DNA of 64,000 nt from Pseudomonas azadiae (GCF_019145355.1 NZ_JAHSTY010000002.1:1426001-1490000); one strand, 5' to 3'; shown: positions 8,527-20,715, numbered from the stretch's first letter. Made by a program: numbers and translations. Notes: a model not told the origin generated them from the letters alone.

Positions 8527-9840
8527 ATGTTCAATACCAAAATCAAGAACCAGCTTCAATCGCAGTCAGCCGAGCTGTCGGAGTTGCGCCAACTGCGCGA
8601 TGGCCTGGACCGTGAAATGCTCATGTTGAGTATCGATCCGGTGTTCGAAATCATTGCCTGCAACGACAATTTTGCCCAAGCCTTGGGCTATACAAAGGAT
8701 CAGCTTCTGGGCCGTGCCATGGCCCAGATTGTTCCGCAATACGTGTCCAAGCTGCCGTGCTTTCATAACTTTCGCGCTGCGGTCGCCGCTGGCAAATCAA
8801 TCACTGACGAATACAGGTACCTGCACGCCGATGGTTCACTGGTGTGGCTGCATGCCCATTGGCGGCCCATAACGGATGCGACCGGCAAGTTGAGCCATGT
8901 CACTTGCTATGCGACGAATATCACTTCCCGCGTGGAAAAATCATCGGAAAATGCCTCCTTTATCGACGCACTGCTGCGTTCGACGGCGGTGATCGAGTTC
9001 GATCTTTCAGGGCATGTCCTCAAGGCCAATGACCAGTTTCTACAAGCGATGGGTTACAGCCTGGAGCAGGCCAGAGGCAGTCATCACCGTATCTTCTGCA
9101 CGCCAGAGGAAACGTCGTCGCAGCGATACAAGGATTTCTGGGCAACCTTGAACAGAGGCGAATTTGTCGCCGGCCGATTCGAACGCGTTGACAGTCGCGG
9201 CCAGACCGTATGGCTGGAAGCGACGTACAACCCGGTTTACGACACCGAAGGCAACCTGTGCAAGGTGGTCAAGTTCGCGACGGTGGTCAGCGACCAGGTT
9301 GCCCGCGAACAAGAGGTCAGTGGGGCCGCCCACACGGCGTTTGAAATATCCCAGCAGACCGATGTCACTGCCCAGCGTGGCGCGGTGGTCGTCAACGACA
9401 CGATGCACACCATGCGTAAAATCGCGGTGGACATGCAGGCGGCCTCCGGTGGGGTTGAGGCGCTCGGCAAGCAGTCCTTGTTGATCAGCTCGATCATTCA
9501 GACCATCAGCAGCATCGCCCAACAAACCAACCTGTTGGCACTGAATGCCGCGATTGAAGCGGCCCGCGCGGGCGAGCAGGGCCGAGGTTTCGCGGTGGTG
9601 GCGGATGAGGTTCGACAACTGGCCGGGCGCACCAGCACGGCGACGGAAGAAATCGCTTCGGTTGTGCTGCAGAACCAGAAGCTGGTGGACGAGACCGTCG
9701 CCGAGATGGCCAACAGCAAGTCCCAGGCCGAGCAAGGCCTTGAACTGGCCACGCAAGCCGGCCAGGTCATTGTCGAAATTCAGGACGGCGCAAAGAAAGT
9801 CGTCGACGCAGTGGGCAGGTTTGCCACCCAGGTGGCTTAG
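8527..9840 (+). CDS. cytoplasmic PAS-PAS methyl-accepting chemotaxis protein, BdlA-like
   Basis: The 437-residue protein lacks membrane segments. It has a short coiled N-terminus, two PAS domains (about residues 20-135 and 145-260; [18 protein letters not shown] and [17 protein letters not shown]) and a short chemoreceptor signalling domain with the hairpin core [20 protein letters not shown]. This is the domain order and size of P. aeruginosa BdlA, the biofilm-dispersal receptor. A soluble redox or metabolic sensor feeding a Che array is therefore likely, but orthology is inferred. AGGCGG precedes the ATG. The DUF1810 gene follows 18 bp later and may be cotranscribed. Confidence 0.8.
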   Translation: MFNTKIKNQLQSQSAELSELRQLRDGLDREMLMLSIDPVFEIIACNDNFAQALGYTKDQLLGRAMAQIVPQYVSKLPCFHNFRAAVAAGKSITDEYRYLHADGSLVWLHAHWRPITDATGKLSHVTCYATNITSRVEKSSENASFIDALLRSTAVIEFDLSGHVLKANDQFLQAMGYSLEQARGSHHRIFCTPEETSSQRYKDFWATLNRGEFVAGRFERVDSRGQTVWLEATYNPVYDTEGNLCKVVKFATVVSDQVAREQEVSGAAHTAFEISQQTDVTAQRGAVVVNDTMHTMRKIAVDMQAASGGVEALGKQSLLISSIIQTISSIAQQTNLLALNAAIEAARAGEQGRGFAVVADEVRQLAGRTSTATEEIASVVLQNQKLVDETVAEMANSKSQAEQGLELATQAGQVIVEIQDGAKKVVDAVGRFATQVA

Positions 9841-9858
9841 CCAGGAGGAGAACCAGCC

Positions 9859-10287
9859 ATGCCCGACCGGTTCAATCTGTCGCGTTTTGTCGAGGCCCAG
9901 CGCCCGGTGTTCAGTCGCGTCATGGCCGAACTGCACGCGGGGCGCAAGACGAGTCACTGGATGTGGTTCGTCTTTCCGCAAGTGCAGGGGCTCGGTCGTT
10001 CCGAGATGGCCCAGCATTTCGCTATCTCTGGCGTGGCCGAGGCACGCGCTTATCTAGAGCACGAGGTGCTCGGCCCAAGGCTCGAAAGCTGCGTCAAGGC
10101 GGTTCTGCAACACCGCGGAACAAGCACCGGGCAGCTATTCGGCACGCCCGATGACTTGAAGTTTCGCTCTTGCCTGACGTTGTTCATGAGCGTCCAGACC
10201 GAGTCCACTGTGTACCAAACGGCACTGGATCAGTTTTTCGACGGTGAACCGGATCGCAAGACACTCTTGTTGCTTGAGGCAGGATAA
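9859..10287 (+). CDS. DUF1810 domain-containing protein
   Basis: The 142-residue soluble protein carries the DUF1810 signatures: an N-terminal FNLSRFVEAQ, then SHWMWFVFPQVQGLG, then FGTPDDLKFRSCLTLF and a C-terminal catalytic-looking acidic end. The start is secure because AGGAGG lies 8-10 nt upstream of ATG 9859. The biochemical role of this family is not established. It ends 10 bp from the convergent chemoreceptor gene and probably shares a transcript with the upstream PAS chemoreceptor. Confidence 0.85.
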   Translation: MPDRFNLSRFVEAQRPVFSRVMAELHAGRKTSHWMWFVFPQVQGLGRSEMAQHFAISGVAEARAYLEHEVLGPRLESCVKAVLQHRGTSTGQLFGTPDDLKFRSCLTLFMSVQTESTVYQTALDQFFDGEPDRKTLLLLEAG

Positions 10288-10297
10288 GCAGGGCGCA

Positions 10298-11794
10298 TCA
10301 CGCTTGATGAAAGTGCTTGCCCAGCGCATCCAGCCGCACGGCAATCGGCGGCAAGCGCTCGCTGCTGCGGGCAAGGGTTTCGACGTCATCGGCCGTGCTT
10401 TGGGCGATGCTCTGCACCGACTGCAACCGCCCGACAATCTCCAGGTTGGCCGAGGTCTGCTCGCGCGTAGTGGTCACGATCCGTCCATTCAGGTCGTTGA
10501 TGTGCGTGATGTCGTCGCCTACTGCTCGCAGCATGTCCACCGCCATCTGGCTATCTTCCACGCAGCGCTCCACGCCCTGGCGGCTATCGTGCATGGCGTC
10601 GACGGCTTCACGGCTGCCTTGCTGCAAGCCTTCAATGATGGTTTTGATTTCCTGGGTGGACACCGCCGTGCGTTGCGCCAGGCTGCGCACTTCGTCGGCA
10701 ACCACGGCAAAGCCGCGGCCTTGCTCGCCGGCGCGGGCGGCTTCGATGGCGGCGTTGAGGGCGAGCAGGTTGGTCTGGCTGGCGATGCTGCTGATCACTT
10801 CAAGCACGCTGCCGATCTGTTCGGCCTGCGCGGCCAGGCCTTGCACGGTCGCGTGGGTGCCGTTCAGGCGTGACGCCAACTGAGTGATTTCCTGCTGGGC
10901 GCGGCCGACGCTTTCCTGGCCACGCAGGATCTGCGCGCTGGCCCTGTCGGCGCGATCCACCGCTTGCTCGACGTGCACGGATATGTGGCCCATGGCGTCT
11001 TCCATGCGCTGCATCGAGCCGGTCATCTGGGTGATTTCCACCAGTTGATGGCGCGCGCCTTGTTCCAATGTGCCGCTGGCGCTGGCCAGCTCTCGACCGA
11101 GCTCGCCAAGGCCCTGGGAGTCGCGGGCGACGCCATCGATCAGGTGGGTGATCTGCTGCAGGAAGTGATCAAAACGCTTGGCCAGCGACACATGCGCCTT
11201 GCCTTCGCCTTGGTTGGTTTGCGCGCTGACCTGGGAGGTGACCGCGAGCATTTTCTCGAGCATTTCCTGGCTCTCGACCGCTTCGGCCTGGCTGTGCACG
11301 GCGAGGTAGAGCAGGGCGACGGTTTCCATGACCACGTAGAACGCGTGGACGAAGACCATGGTCCAGCCGCCATGGTGCTCCATCACAAACACCGGGAATC
11401 CCTGATGTTGCAGAGCATGGAATACCACGTGGTGCACGGCGATGGTGGCCGCCGCGACCAGGATCGGCAGCCAGTCGCGATAAAACGTCAGCACCGCCAA
11501 CAGCGCGAAAATACCGAAGTGGGCTTCGATCACACCCTGGGCCTGGTTGATATGCAGCGCCGCCATGACCATCAGGCCGGCGCCGAGGACGCAACGCATC
11601 ACACGGGTTCCACCGATGGCGCGGTAGAGCGCGGTCAGCACCAGGCTGGTGCCGCCGCCCACCATGACGGCCTGCATCAGCGTGTCATGCCAGAACCCCA
11701 GCCCCAAGGAAAACAGGAACATCAGCCAGATCAACGCCAGCATGATGCGGTCGGCTTTGCGGTAGTGTTCGAAAAAACGCGTGGGGGTGGGCAT
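10298..11794 (-). CDS. methyl-accepting chemotaxis protein with histidine-rich integral-membrane sensor
   Basis: The 498-residue protein begins with about six hydrophobic helices (residues 15-170) and no periplasmic ligand domain. These are followed by a chemoreceptor signalling domain whose tip is [20 protein letters not shown]. No clear HAMP domain is visible. The membrane part is rich in His, in clusters [15 protein letters not shown] and VMEHHGGW, and contains a [20 protein letters not shown] segment that I recall from other membrane-embedded sensor proteins. A redox, metal or gas signal inside the membrane is conceivable, but the ligand is unknown. The gene converges on DUF1810. Confidence 0.85.
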   Translation of the reverse strand: MPTPTRFFEHYRKADRIMLALIWLMFLFSLGLGFWHDTLMQAVMVGGGTSLVLTALYRAIGGTRVMRCVLGAGLMVMAALHINQAQGVIEAHFGIFALLAVLTFYRDWLPILVAAATIAVHHVVFHALQHQGFPVFVMEHHGGWTMVFVHAFYVVMETVALLYLAVHSQAEAVESQEMLEKMLAVTSQVSAQTNQGEGKAHVSLAKRFDHFLQQITHLIDGVARDSQGLGELGRELASASGTLEQGARHQLVEITQMTGSMQRMEDAMGHISVHVEQAVDRADRASAQILRGQESVGRAQQEITQLASRLNGTHATVQGLAAQAEQIGSVLEVISSIASQTNLLALNAAIEAARAGEQGRGFAVVADEVRSLAQRTAVSTQEIKTIIEGLQQGSREAVDAMHDSRQGVERCVEDSQMAVDMLRAVGDDITHINDLNGRIVTTTREQTSANLEIVGRLQSVQSIAQSTADDVETLARSSERLPPIAVRLDALGKHFHQA

Positions 11795-11924
11795 TCACAC
11801 TTACTCCATGGGGGCTGGCCGAAACAAAGCGAGGGCAGGGTGGAGCGAATCGGTGTTTTTGGTTTTTTTATTGGAATCATGGATGCCAACCGTATATCGG
11901 CATCAGAGGGCAGGACTTTAGAGG

Positions 11925-11946
11925 CGGCTACCTGGGAGGGTAGCCG
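11925..11946 (-). terminator. hairpin downstream of the TonB receptor gene, possible terminator
   Basis: A perfect 8-bp stem (cggctacc / ggtagccg, loop of 6) lies 16 bp after the stop of the TonB-dependent receptor gene. There is no U-tract, so it may act as a Rho-independent terminator only weakly, or as an mRNA 3' stabiliser. Confidence 0.4.
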
Positions 11947-11961
11947 TTGATGGGGCTGGGG

Positions 11962-14124
11962 TCAGAAGCTGTATTTTGCGGTGAGCATCATGTTGCGCGG
12001 GTTGCCATAAGCGTCGCCGCCATAGCTCACGGAGTTGGCAATGGTCGAATAGTACCGACGGTCGAAGATGTTGTTGGCGTTGAGCTGCAGGTCCAGGTGG
12101 TCGTTGACCTTGTAGCCTGCCATCAGGTCGGTGACGGCATAGGCGCCTTGCTTGATACGGTAGCTGCCGCCGTTGGCCAGATCGAGGTCGTTGTACATGC
12201 GGCTCTGCCATGAGACGTTGCCGCCTACGCGGAGTTTTTCCAACGGGCCCTGAAAGTGGTAGCTGGTGGTCAGCTTGAACAAGTGCTCCGGGGTATCTGT
12301 ATCGAATTGCTTGTTGACGTTCTGCGGGTTGGCTTCATCTTTTATGGTGTGCGTACGCGCATAGGTGTAGCCGCCGCCGACCTGCCAATGCTCGGTCAAG
12401 GCGCCTTGCAGTTCGAAGTCGATGCCCTGGCTGCGGATCTCGCCCGAGGCTTGCGAGCAAGATGCCTGCGGACAGTTGGGCACGGTCACCCCCACGGCAC
12501 GGTTTTCCTGGTCGACGCGGAACAGCGCCACGCTCGCATTCAGCGCGCCCCCCAGGTATTCGCCCTTGATACCCACCTCGTAGTTTTTGCCGATGATGGG
12601 CTTGAGCGGAGTACCGGAGGTATCCTTTTCGCTTTGTGGCGTGAAGATGTCGCTGTAGCTGACATAGACCGAATGATAGTCGTCCAGGTCGTAGATCAGG
12701 CCCGCGTAACGGGTGAGATTGCGGGTGACCTTATAGTCGCCGGTGTCGCTGCCATGGGCATCGTAGTCATACCAGTCCAGACGCGCGCCGAGGATCAGCT
12801 TCAACGGATCTGCCAAACTCAGGCGCGTAGTGACATAGAGGCCGTCCTGGGTCGTGACGTCGCGGTCATTGGTGGTGTGGGTGAAATCCGGCTTGCCAGC
12901 AGTGAGTGGCCAGTTGAGGTTGTACGGGCTGTAGTTGTGGGTGGTCATGTCGTAGATGCGCCGGCTGGCGCCCACCACCACCTCATGGGTACGCCCGAAC
13001 GCTTGGAAGGGCCCGCTGGCAAACGCGTCGACACCCGCCTGGTTTTCATCGTAGGCCGCCTGGTAGACCGTGCGTGCCGGTGTGTTGGCAACCCAGCGGG
13101 ACTGGTAGGAGCCGGAGAACAATGCGTTTTGTTCGGCGTAATTGGCGTTGACTTGTAGCTTCCAGTCATTGGCCAGGCGTTGACGCAATTCTGCGAACAC
13201 CGTGTTGATTTCCTGGTCTTTGTTTTCCCAGTCGGTGCCGGGGTTGTAGGAGCGCGGCAGGTTCAGGTGATGGCCGTCCTGGCCGACCATCGATGAACCC
13301 CAGAAGTAATTGGTCTTGTCCTTCTGGTTCGAGAAGCCAAGGGTCAGGGTGGTGTCTTCGCTCAGGTCGGCTTCGGTAACAGCATAGAACAGGCCGTGAT
13401 ATTCCTCGGCGTTGTCGATGAAGCTGTTGGCATCGCGATAAGAGGTCACGACGCGCCCGCGCCACGTGCCGCTGTCATTGAGCGGGCTGGACGCGTCCAG
13501 CTCGCCGCGATAGTCGTCCCAACTGCCGGCGGCGCCGGTGAGGGTGACTTTCTGCTCGTTCAGTGGCCGTTTGCGTACTAGATTAATGGCAGCCGAAGGG
13601 TTACCCGCGCCGGTCACCAAGCCGGTAGCACCGCGCACGACTTCGACCCGATCGAACATCGCCAGGTTCGGCTGTGCACCCACCGAAACACCGTTATAGC
13701 CGCTCGGGATGCCGTCATACATGAGGTTGTCGATGTCGAAACCGCGCGAAGTGTAAGACTGTCGGCCAGGACCGCTGGAGAAGTTCAGGAACAGTCCCGG
13801 CGTAGCCTTGACTACATCGTTGATGCTGGTCATCGCCTGGTCATCCATACGTTGGCGGGTGATCACGGTCACGGCCTGCGGTGTCTCACGCATGGTCAAC
13901 GGCAGCTTGGTCGCGGTTTTCATCGCCCCCGTGGTGTAGGACTGCGTACCTTCGGTGGTTTCGCCCAGTTGTTCTTCGCCGGAAATTTGCGTGGCACCCA
14001 GTTCCAGGGTGGCCGTCGGCGCTTGCGTATCGGCGGCGAATACCGCTTGCGAGCTTGCGAGACAGACAGCCAGCGCCACAAAGCTGGGTGCAAAACCTGT
14101 ACGACCGTGATATTGCGCAGACAT
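11962..14124 (-). CDS. TonB-dependent siderophore receptor
   Basis: With ATG 14124 the protein has 720 residues and starts with a signal peptide (hydrophobic core FVALAVCLASS, cleavage near VFAA). A TonB-box-like TLELGATQISG follows, then a plug domain (about residues 75-185, with RGFDIDNLMYDGIP and VEVVRGATGLVTGAGNPSA). The beta-barrel ends in a C-terminal Phe (MLTAKYSF). There is no N-terminal signalling (STN) domain and no adjacent sigma/anti-sigma pair, so regulation is probably direct. A Fur-box-like sequence lies upstream. The type is that of FhuE/FpvA-like outer-membrane ferric-siderophore receptors; the ligand is unknown. Confidence 0.9.
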   Translation of the reverse strand: MSAQYHGRTGFAPSFVALAVCLASSQAVFAADTQAPTATLELGATQISGEEQLGETTEGTQSYTTGAMKTATKLPLTMRETPQAVTVITRQRMDDQAMTSINDVVKATPGLFLNFSSGPGRQSYTSRGFDIDNLMYDGIPSGYNGVSVGAQPNLAMFDRVEVVRGATGLVTGAGNPSAAINLVRKRPLNEQKVTLTGAAGSWDDYRGELDASSPLNDSGTWRGRVVTSYRDANSFIDNAEEYHGLFYAVTEADLSEDTTLTLGFSNQKDKTNYFWGSSMVGQDGHHLNLPRSYNPGTDWENKDQEINTVFAELRQRLANDWKLQVNANYAEQNALFSGSYQSRWVANTPARTVYQAAYDENQAGVDAFASGPFQAFGRTHEVVVGASRRIYDMTTHNYSPYNLNWPLTAGKPDFTHTTNDRDVTTQDGLYVTTRLSLADPLKLILGARLDWYDYDAHGSDTGDYKVTRNLTRYAGLIYDLDDYHSVYVSYSDIFTPQSEKDTSGTPLKPIIGKNYEVGIKGEYLGGALNASVALFRVDQENRAVGVTVPNCPQASCSQASGEIRSQGIDFELQGALTEHWQVGGGYTYARTHTIKDEANPQNVNKQFDTDTPEHLFKLTTSYHFQGPLEKLRVGGNVSWQSRMYNDLDLANGGSYRIKQGAYAVTDLMAGYKVNDHLDLQLNANNIFDRRYYSTIANSVSYGGDAYGNPRNMMLTAKYSF

Positions 14125-14165
14125 GAAACTGACACTCCCCAAATGCCGTCCTTGGCGAATAATAA

Positions 14166-14188
14166 AGATGTTGATAATTATTCGCATA
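14166..14188 (-). promoter_or_regulatory. Fur-box-like operator upstream of TonB receptor
   Basis: Read on the minus strand, the sequence atgcgaataattatcaacat resembles the AT-rich Fur consensus built from GATAAT/ATTATC units. It lies about 45 bp before the chosen start codon, a usual position for a Fur-repressed receptor promoter. The match is by eye. Confidence 0.5.
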
Positions 14189-14333
14189 AGTCTGGCAGAT
14201 TGTGTCTTGGGGAAAAAGCCTTTTGGGATAATTAGTTAACGAATTTTTCACATCACAGCTGACCCGCGTCCAGCAGGCCGGCTTGATGTGTTGGCGCGCA
14301 CCCGTCGCAATTTGTGCGATGCACGCGTGGAAT

Positions 14334-16910
14334 CTAAAAGTTCACCCTTAGTCCCACTCCGGCTTCTTGGCCGTTGTAGCTGTTGCTGTCCAGATTGCGG
14401 TTGTAGCCCATTTCGCCGTACAGGTTCACCCCATCAGCGACCTGCAACGTCGCCCCCAGGCTGACCTGCAGCGTGGTGGATTTTTGTTCGGTATCGATAC
14501 GGGTGGCATCGTTGAAAATCACGCTATTGTCCCCGGCGCTGGCATGCCAGACGTTCGCGCGCAGATACGGTCGGAATGGCATGTTGCTGGCCAGGAAATC
14601 ACCGCGTAGCCGCGCACCCAGGCGAGTGGTGACGTGGGTGTCGGCTTTAAATTCAACTTCGGAAATCCGATCGTTCTGGCTGTCGAGTCGGGTCTTGCCA
14701 ACGATGAGTTGAGCCTGGGGCTCAATCACCCAGCGCTCGCTCACCGGGAACGGCCAGCCGACTTCGGCGGAGCCTGTCAAATTGCGCCCACGGGTTTTCA
14801 TTTTCACCCCCCGGTCTGATTCGTTGTTGCCATACAAGCGGGTTCCCATCACCACCAGGTCTACATAAGCCTGATTCGCACCGATCAGCGTCCAGTAACC
14901 CCCCACGCTGTCACCGCGCAACGTGGTCTTGCCGGCGTCCTTGTCCTCCCAGCCACCGTTAAAGCCCTTTACATTGCCTTTGAGTGTGCTGTGGCCCACG
15001 AACAGACCGGCATGCTGAGTTCGGCCGCTGTCGTCGGTGTGGGCATAAACATCAGTGCCCACTTGGAAGCCTTTGACGGAACTGTCCAGCGTCGGGCTTA
15101 CAGTGCCCTCAAACTGTTGCCGACTACGGTTGCCATAGACACGGCCCCAGCCTCCCCGAGTACCGCCCGTCTGTTGTGCACTTTGGTCGCCCATGCGTTC
15201 GTGATAAGTCCCCATCGTTGCACGCACCATCTGGTCGGCAGCCGGAAGCTGCGCTGAGTAAACAGGCACCTCGGGGCGATAGAGCGGGATTTCCTTGCCA
15301 CCGGGATTGGGCGGTAGCGGCGGGGTGCCGTCCACGGGAATCGGCAACTGTACGGGTGGATCCTCGGGTGTCGGCAGCGGCGTGACAGGAAGGGTGGAAC
15401 GCAGGTAGTAACTCTGCTCGGTGCCGGCAGTGGCCCCACCTTTAAACAGGTAGTAGTCAAATGCTCCAGCTGACACTGCGTTCCCCAAGGTGAACGCGGT
15501 GCCAGGCCCGGTTGCCCCGTTGATCGCCTGGACTACCTGAATACCGTCCTGCAGGGTCGCTGCGCCCGCGCCGCCCAGGTTGGTGACGAACAGATCGGTA
15601 GTGCCCTGGATTGCGCCACCGCTGATCACCAGTTTATCGCTGAGCGAAGTCTCGTCACCCAACACTGTTTGCAGGTTGAGCTGGCCGTCCGTGCCGGTGT
15701 AGTTTCCGTTTACCGTAAACGTGTCGGACGCGGTGGAACTACCCCTGACCATGTCGATCATTCCGCGGTTGTTCAACGTCGCCAGTTGGGCCGGGTCAAA
15801 GGAAGCGAGGACCCCAGTGCTGACCACCAGAACGCTGCTGCCATTGACGTTCATGGTGCCGGTGCCTGTGCCGGCATCGCCCAGGGTAAATGTACCGCCG
15901 AGATTGAGCGTTGCGTTGTTGTCCAGATTCACGGTTTCCCAGCTCATGTACCGTTCCGGCGTACTGAGTTGGCTGTTGTCCAAGGTCAGGGTATCAACCC
16001 CGAGGCCGCCATCGATCAAGGGGGTAGACGCTACGATGGTTTCGGTCAGGTTCTGTAACAGTGCGGTGTCGTTGTCGCCACCCATCAAGATGAAGGAGTT
16101 GACCTGACCGCCACCGACCCATTCGAGCCTATCCTCGCCGAGGCTGGTAAGGATCTGTCCGTTCACGGTACCGCCGGTGATCGTGACGCGATCCGTACCG
16201 CCGCTGAGGCTGATATTGCCCCCGATATAACTGGGCCCCGACACCCGAATGGTGTCGTTGCCAAACCCCGTCACAAGGTTGGCGACAATGGTTCCCCCTT
16301 TCATGTCGAACACATTGTCATCGAGCAGCATATTGACCCGGCCGATGCTACCGCCAGTCATGGTCGCGCGGTCACCCGATAAAAATGCGCCGACGATTGT
16401 GCCGGCGTTCATGACGAAGTCGTCCAGCCCGTCACCCTGATCAACATCTCCGGTGACTGTGCCGGCGCTCATGGTGTAGATATCGACACCGGCCCCTTGG
16501 AGCACCTCGCCTATGCTACCGCCACTGAATTGCACAATATCCCTGCCGGCGCCCTGGATAACCGAGCCCGTGATGGTGCCGTTGTTCATCTGGAGGATAT
16601 TGTCGCCGTCGCCCTGATTGAGCGAACCGTTGATCTGCATCCCTGTGCTGGAGGCGTCGAGAAGGGTGACGATATCGATACCAGCACCAAAGGTGGCATT
16701 CCCGGCGATGGTGCCGGTTCCGCTCATGGTCAAGGTATTGTCGCCGCCGGTATCGGTGAAGGCTGCGCTGATCCCGCTATCGCAGATGAAGGTGTCGTTA
16801 CCGGCAGTGGGTACGATGGCACAGGCGCCGTGTGTGAGCGATGACCATGTGACAAGAGCCGCCGAGCAGGTGATGCCCAAAAACAACAGGTGTGATATCC
16901 GCATGCGCAT
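14334..16910 (-). CDS. autotransporter (type Va) with beta-helix-like passenger
   Basis: The 858-residue protein has a signal peptide (residues 1-28). The passenger (about 30-500) is built of short degenerate repeats such as NTLTMSGTGTIAGNA and DNILQMNNGTITG, as in beta-helical autotransporters. A Pro-rich linker (about 505-545, TPEDPPVQLP) leads to a C-terminal autotransporter beta-barrel of about 280 residues ending in the expected aromatic (VGLRVNF). GAGGACGG precedes the ATG. No catalytic motif is seen in the passenger, so adhesion or another surface role is inferred. The gene stands alone between the TonB receptor and PIG-L genes. Confidence 0.9.
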   Translation of the reverse strand: MRMRISHLLFLGITCSAALVTWSSLTHGACAIVPTAGNDTFICDSGISAAFTDTGGDNTLTMSGTGTIAGNATFGAGIDIVTLLDASSTGMQINGSLNQGDGDNILQMNNGTITGSVIQGAGRDIVQFSGGSIGEVLQGAGVDIYTMSAGTVTGDVDQGDGLDDFVMNAGTIVGAFLSGDRATMTGGSIGRVNMLLDDNVFDMKGGTIVANLVTGFGNDTIRVSGPSYIGGNISLSGGTDRVTITGGTVNGQILTSLGEDRLEWVGGGQVNSFILMGGDNDTALLQNLTETIVASTPLIDGGLGVDTLTLDNSQLSTPERYMSWETVNLDNNATLNLGGTFTLGDAGTGTGTMNVNGSSVLVVSTGVLASFDPAQLATLNNRGMIDMVRGSSTASDTFTVNGNYTGTDGQLNLQTVLGDETSLSDKLVISGGAIQGTTDLFVTNLGGAGAATLQDGIQVVQAINGATGPGTAFTLGNAVSAGAFDYYLFKGGATAGTEQSYYLRSTLPVTPLPTPEDPPVQLPIPVDGTPPLPPNPGGKEIPLYRPEVPVYSAQLPAADQMVRATMGTYHERMGDQSAQQTGGTRGGWGRVYGNRSRQQFEGTVSPTLDSSVKGFQVGTDVYAHTDDSGRTQHAGLFVGHSTLKGNVKGFNGGWEDKDAGKTTLRGDSVGGYWTLIGANQAYVDLVVMGTRLYGNNESDRGVKMKTRGRNLTGSAEVGWPFPVSERWVIEPQAQLIVGKTRLDSQNDRISEVEFKADTHVTTRLGARLRGDFLASNMPFRPYLRANVWHASAGDNSVIFNDATRIDTEQKSTTLQVSLGATLQVADGVNLYGEMGYNRNLDSNSYNGQEAGVGLRVNF

Positions 16911-17158
16911 GATCCGTCCTCATCCAGGGAAAGATTGCCCTGCACCTGCAATGGCAGGTGCGGCCAGGCCATGACAACGTGATGCGCGATACGGATCAGG
17001 GGACAGCGGGTTACCCGTTTCTGAAAACACCGGCCAATGCAAAGGGTTGGCATGGCTTTCTCGACTGCACCTGAATCCGTGCAGTACTTTTTCCACCATA
17101 GCCAGCCATTGCCCAGGCCGCTACTGTCAGAAATAACAGGTACAAAACGAGTCTGGTA

Positions 17159-17920
17159 TTAAGACAGCACAATCTCATAAGGCTCGCGCATGCGCTCCAG
17201 CAGTACCTGAGCCAGCATGGGCGCCAGGCCGATCTGCGGGTCACCGGCCAACTGGCTGGCATACGCATGGGCGGCGTGGAGTTTGCGCGCCACGCTCCAG
17301 GCGTCCAGGCGCACCTTGCGCGCTCGGTGCCAGGGGATGATCGCCGCTTCACGGGCGGGCCAGTGCCAGGCTCGGATCGGCAGTTCATGCAGTTGCGCGC
17401 CCACCAGGCTGCAGGCACTGGCACTGGCGCGGCCGACGCTGTCATGGTCGTCGTTGCCGTCATTGCGCCAGGGGCTGAACACCACATCGCCAGGCTGCAG
17501 GTAGCGTGCAATGAATTGGCTCAGTTGCGCTTCCCGCGCGGCCAGGGCGTTATCGCAGAATCCGCCACGGATCCACTTCAGGCTGTGCAACGGCATGCCC
17601 AGGCGGCGCAGGGCTTCGACGCTTTCCTGGGGGCGCACGACGCTCAAGCGGCTCGCCGGCCAGACATTGGAGCCCGGATGGCTGGCACTGCCATCGGTGA
17701 GGGAGATCAGTTTCAGCGGGTGTTCCAGGTTGCTGAGCAATTGCAGCAGGCCGCCGCAGGCCAGGACTTCGTCACCGGGATGAGGCGCGATGATGACCAC
17801 GCGGGCGCCAGGGGGCACCAGCGAGGAAGGGGTGATGGGGGGAATCTGCGCCAGCTGGGGGGCGCTGTTCCAGATCTGTGCGGAGCCGCTACGGCCGTCG
17901 CTTGGGGAAGCAAGCTTCAT
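17159..17920 (-). CDS. PIG-L family deacetylase-like protein with altered HPDDE motif
   Basis: The start at ATG 17920 (AAGGA about 10 nt upstream) gives 253 residues. The PIG-L/LmbE fold is recognisable from VVIIAPHPGDEVLACGGLL near residue 45 and a distal DDHDSVGRAS segment. In characterised members (MshB, PIG-L) the motif is HPDDE: His and the second Asp bind zinc and the first Asp is the proposed general base. Here the first Asp is Gly, and the codon is clearly GGT. N-acetylglucosaminyl deacetylation is therefore not assured. It may act on another substrate or be non-catalytic. Neighbouring genes give no pathway clue. Confidence 0.75.
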   Translation of the reverse strand: MKLASPSDGRSGSAQIWNSAPQLAQIPPITPSSLVPPGARVVIIAPHPGDEVLACGGLLQLLSNLEHPLKLISLTDGSASHPGSNVWPASRLSVVRPQESVEALRRLGMPLHSLKWIRGGFCDNALAAREAQLSQFIARYLQPGDVVFSPWRNDGNDDHDSVGRASASACSLVGAQLHELPIRAWHWPAREAAIIPWHRARKVRLDAWSVARKLHAAHAYASQLAGDPQIGLAPMLAQVLLERMREPYEIVLS

Positions 17921-18137
17921 GGGGGGCACATCCTTGTCGGTTAGCGCTGGGCCGTGCCGCGTGGGCGCCACGACTCGCTTGTATTCACCACGGGCTCCGC
18001 CGTAGTGGTGGCCTGGCACTTCCAATCGTGGAGTGCCAGCAAGACGTCCTCAGCATAGACAAGGATGGGGGCTTTAACATTCAGGCACGCCGTTTTTCAG
18101 ACGGCATGCCTTCAGGTCATCGCCACACCGCTTTATG

Positions 18138-20297
<2,160 letters not shown>

Positions 20298-20384
20298 GTA
20301 GGTTGCTCCTGGAAGGGGAAATACTTTGGGCCGAACGGGGCCCTGCCGACGGAAAGTCAGCTGATCGGTATCAAAAACAGAATC

Positions 20385-20413
20385 CCCTCCTGCCGACGCC
20401 GCCGGGAGGAGGG
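20385..20413 (-). terminator. intraoperonic hairpin between DUF2934 gene and glgX
   Basis: The 7-bp stem ccctcct / aggaggg is followed on the minus strand by a T-rich stretch (attctgttttt) after a short gap. It may attenuate transcription into glgX or mark an RNA processing site. Confidence 0.35.
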
Positions 20414-20430
20414 TTATCGAATGACGAGGG

Positions 20431-20715
20431 TCAGGGTTTGGGCTTTTTCGGCGCCGCCGGCTTTTTAGCGGCCGGCGCCGGTGTCGGTTTGCTCGCAGGC
20501 GCCGGCTTGGCTTTGGCGGCCGGCGCTTTGGCGGCAGGCGACTTGGGCGCCGTCTTCGGCTTGGCCGCAGCTTTTGGCTTGTTTGGCGTCAGCGCTTCGG
20601 CTTCGGCCAGTTTGCGCGCCATCTCCCAGTGGCGAGCATCTTCACCATGGGGTTTGCCCTCAGACTCCCAGATCTGATGCGCCAGCTCGCGTATGCGTTT
20701 GTCTTCAGTACTCAT
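20431..20715 (-). CDS. DUF2934 protein with Ala/Lys/Pro-rich tail
   Basis: ATG 20715 is preferred over a GTG one codon earlier because it has better spacing (7 nt) from GAGGAG. The first 40 residues form the DUF2934 domain (RIRELAHQIWESEGKPHGED). The remaining 54 residues are a low-complexity tail of Ala, Lys and Pro repeats, like a disordered histone-H1-like tail. In P. aeruginosa an equivalent gene also sits between treY and glgX, so the link with glucan metabolism is conserved, but the function is not known. Confidence 0.85.
   Translation of the reverse strand: MSTEDKRIRELAHQIWESEGKPHGEDARHWEMARKLAEAEALTPNKPKAAAKPKTAPKSPAAKAPAAKAKPAPASKPTPAPAAKKPAAPKKPKP

Noticed and set aside
8248..8559. 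Minus-strand 103-codon frame between the EamA and BdlA-like genes
   Set aside because: It overlaps the start of the chemoreceptor gene, lacks a convincing ribosome site, and only its last 37 codons look protein-like. Not supported.
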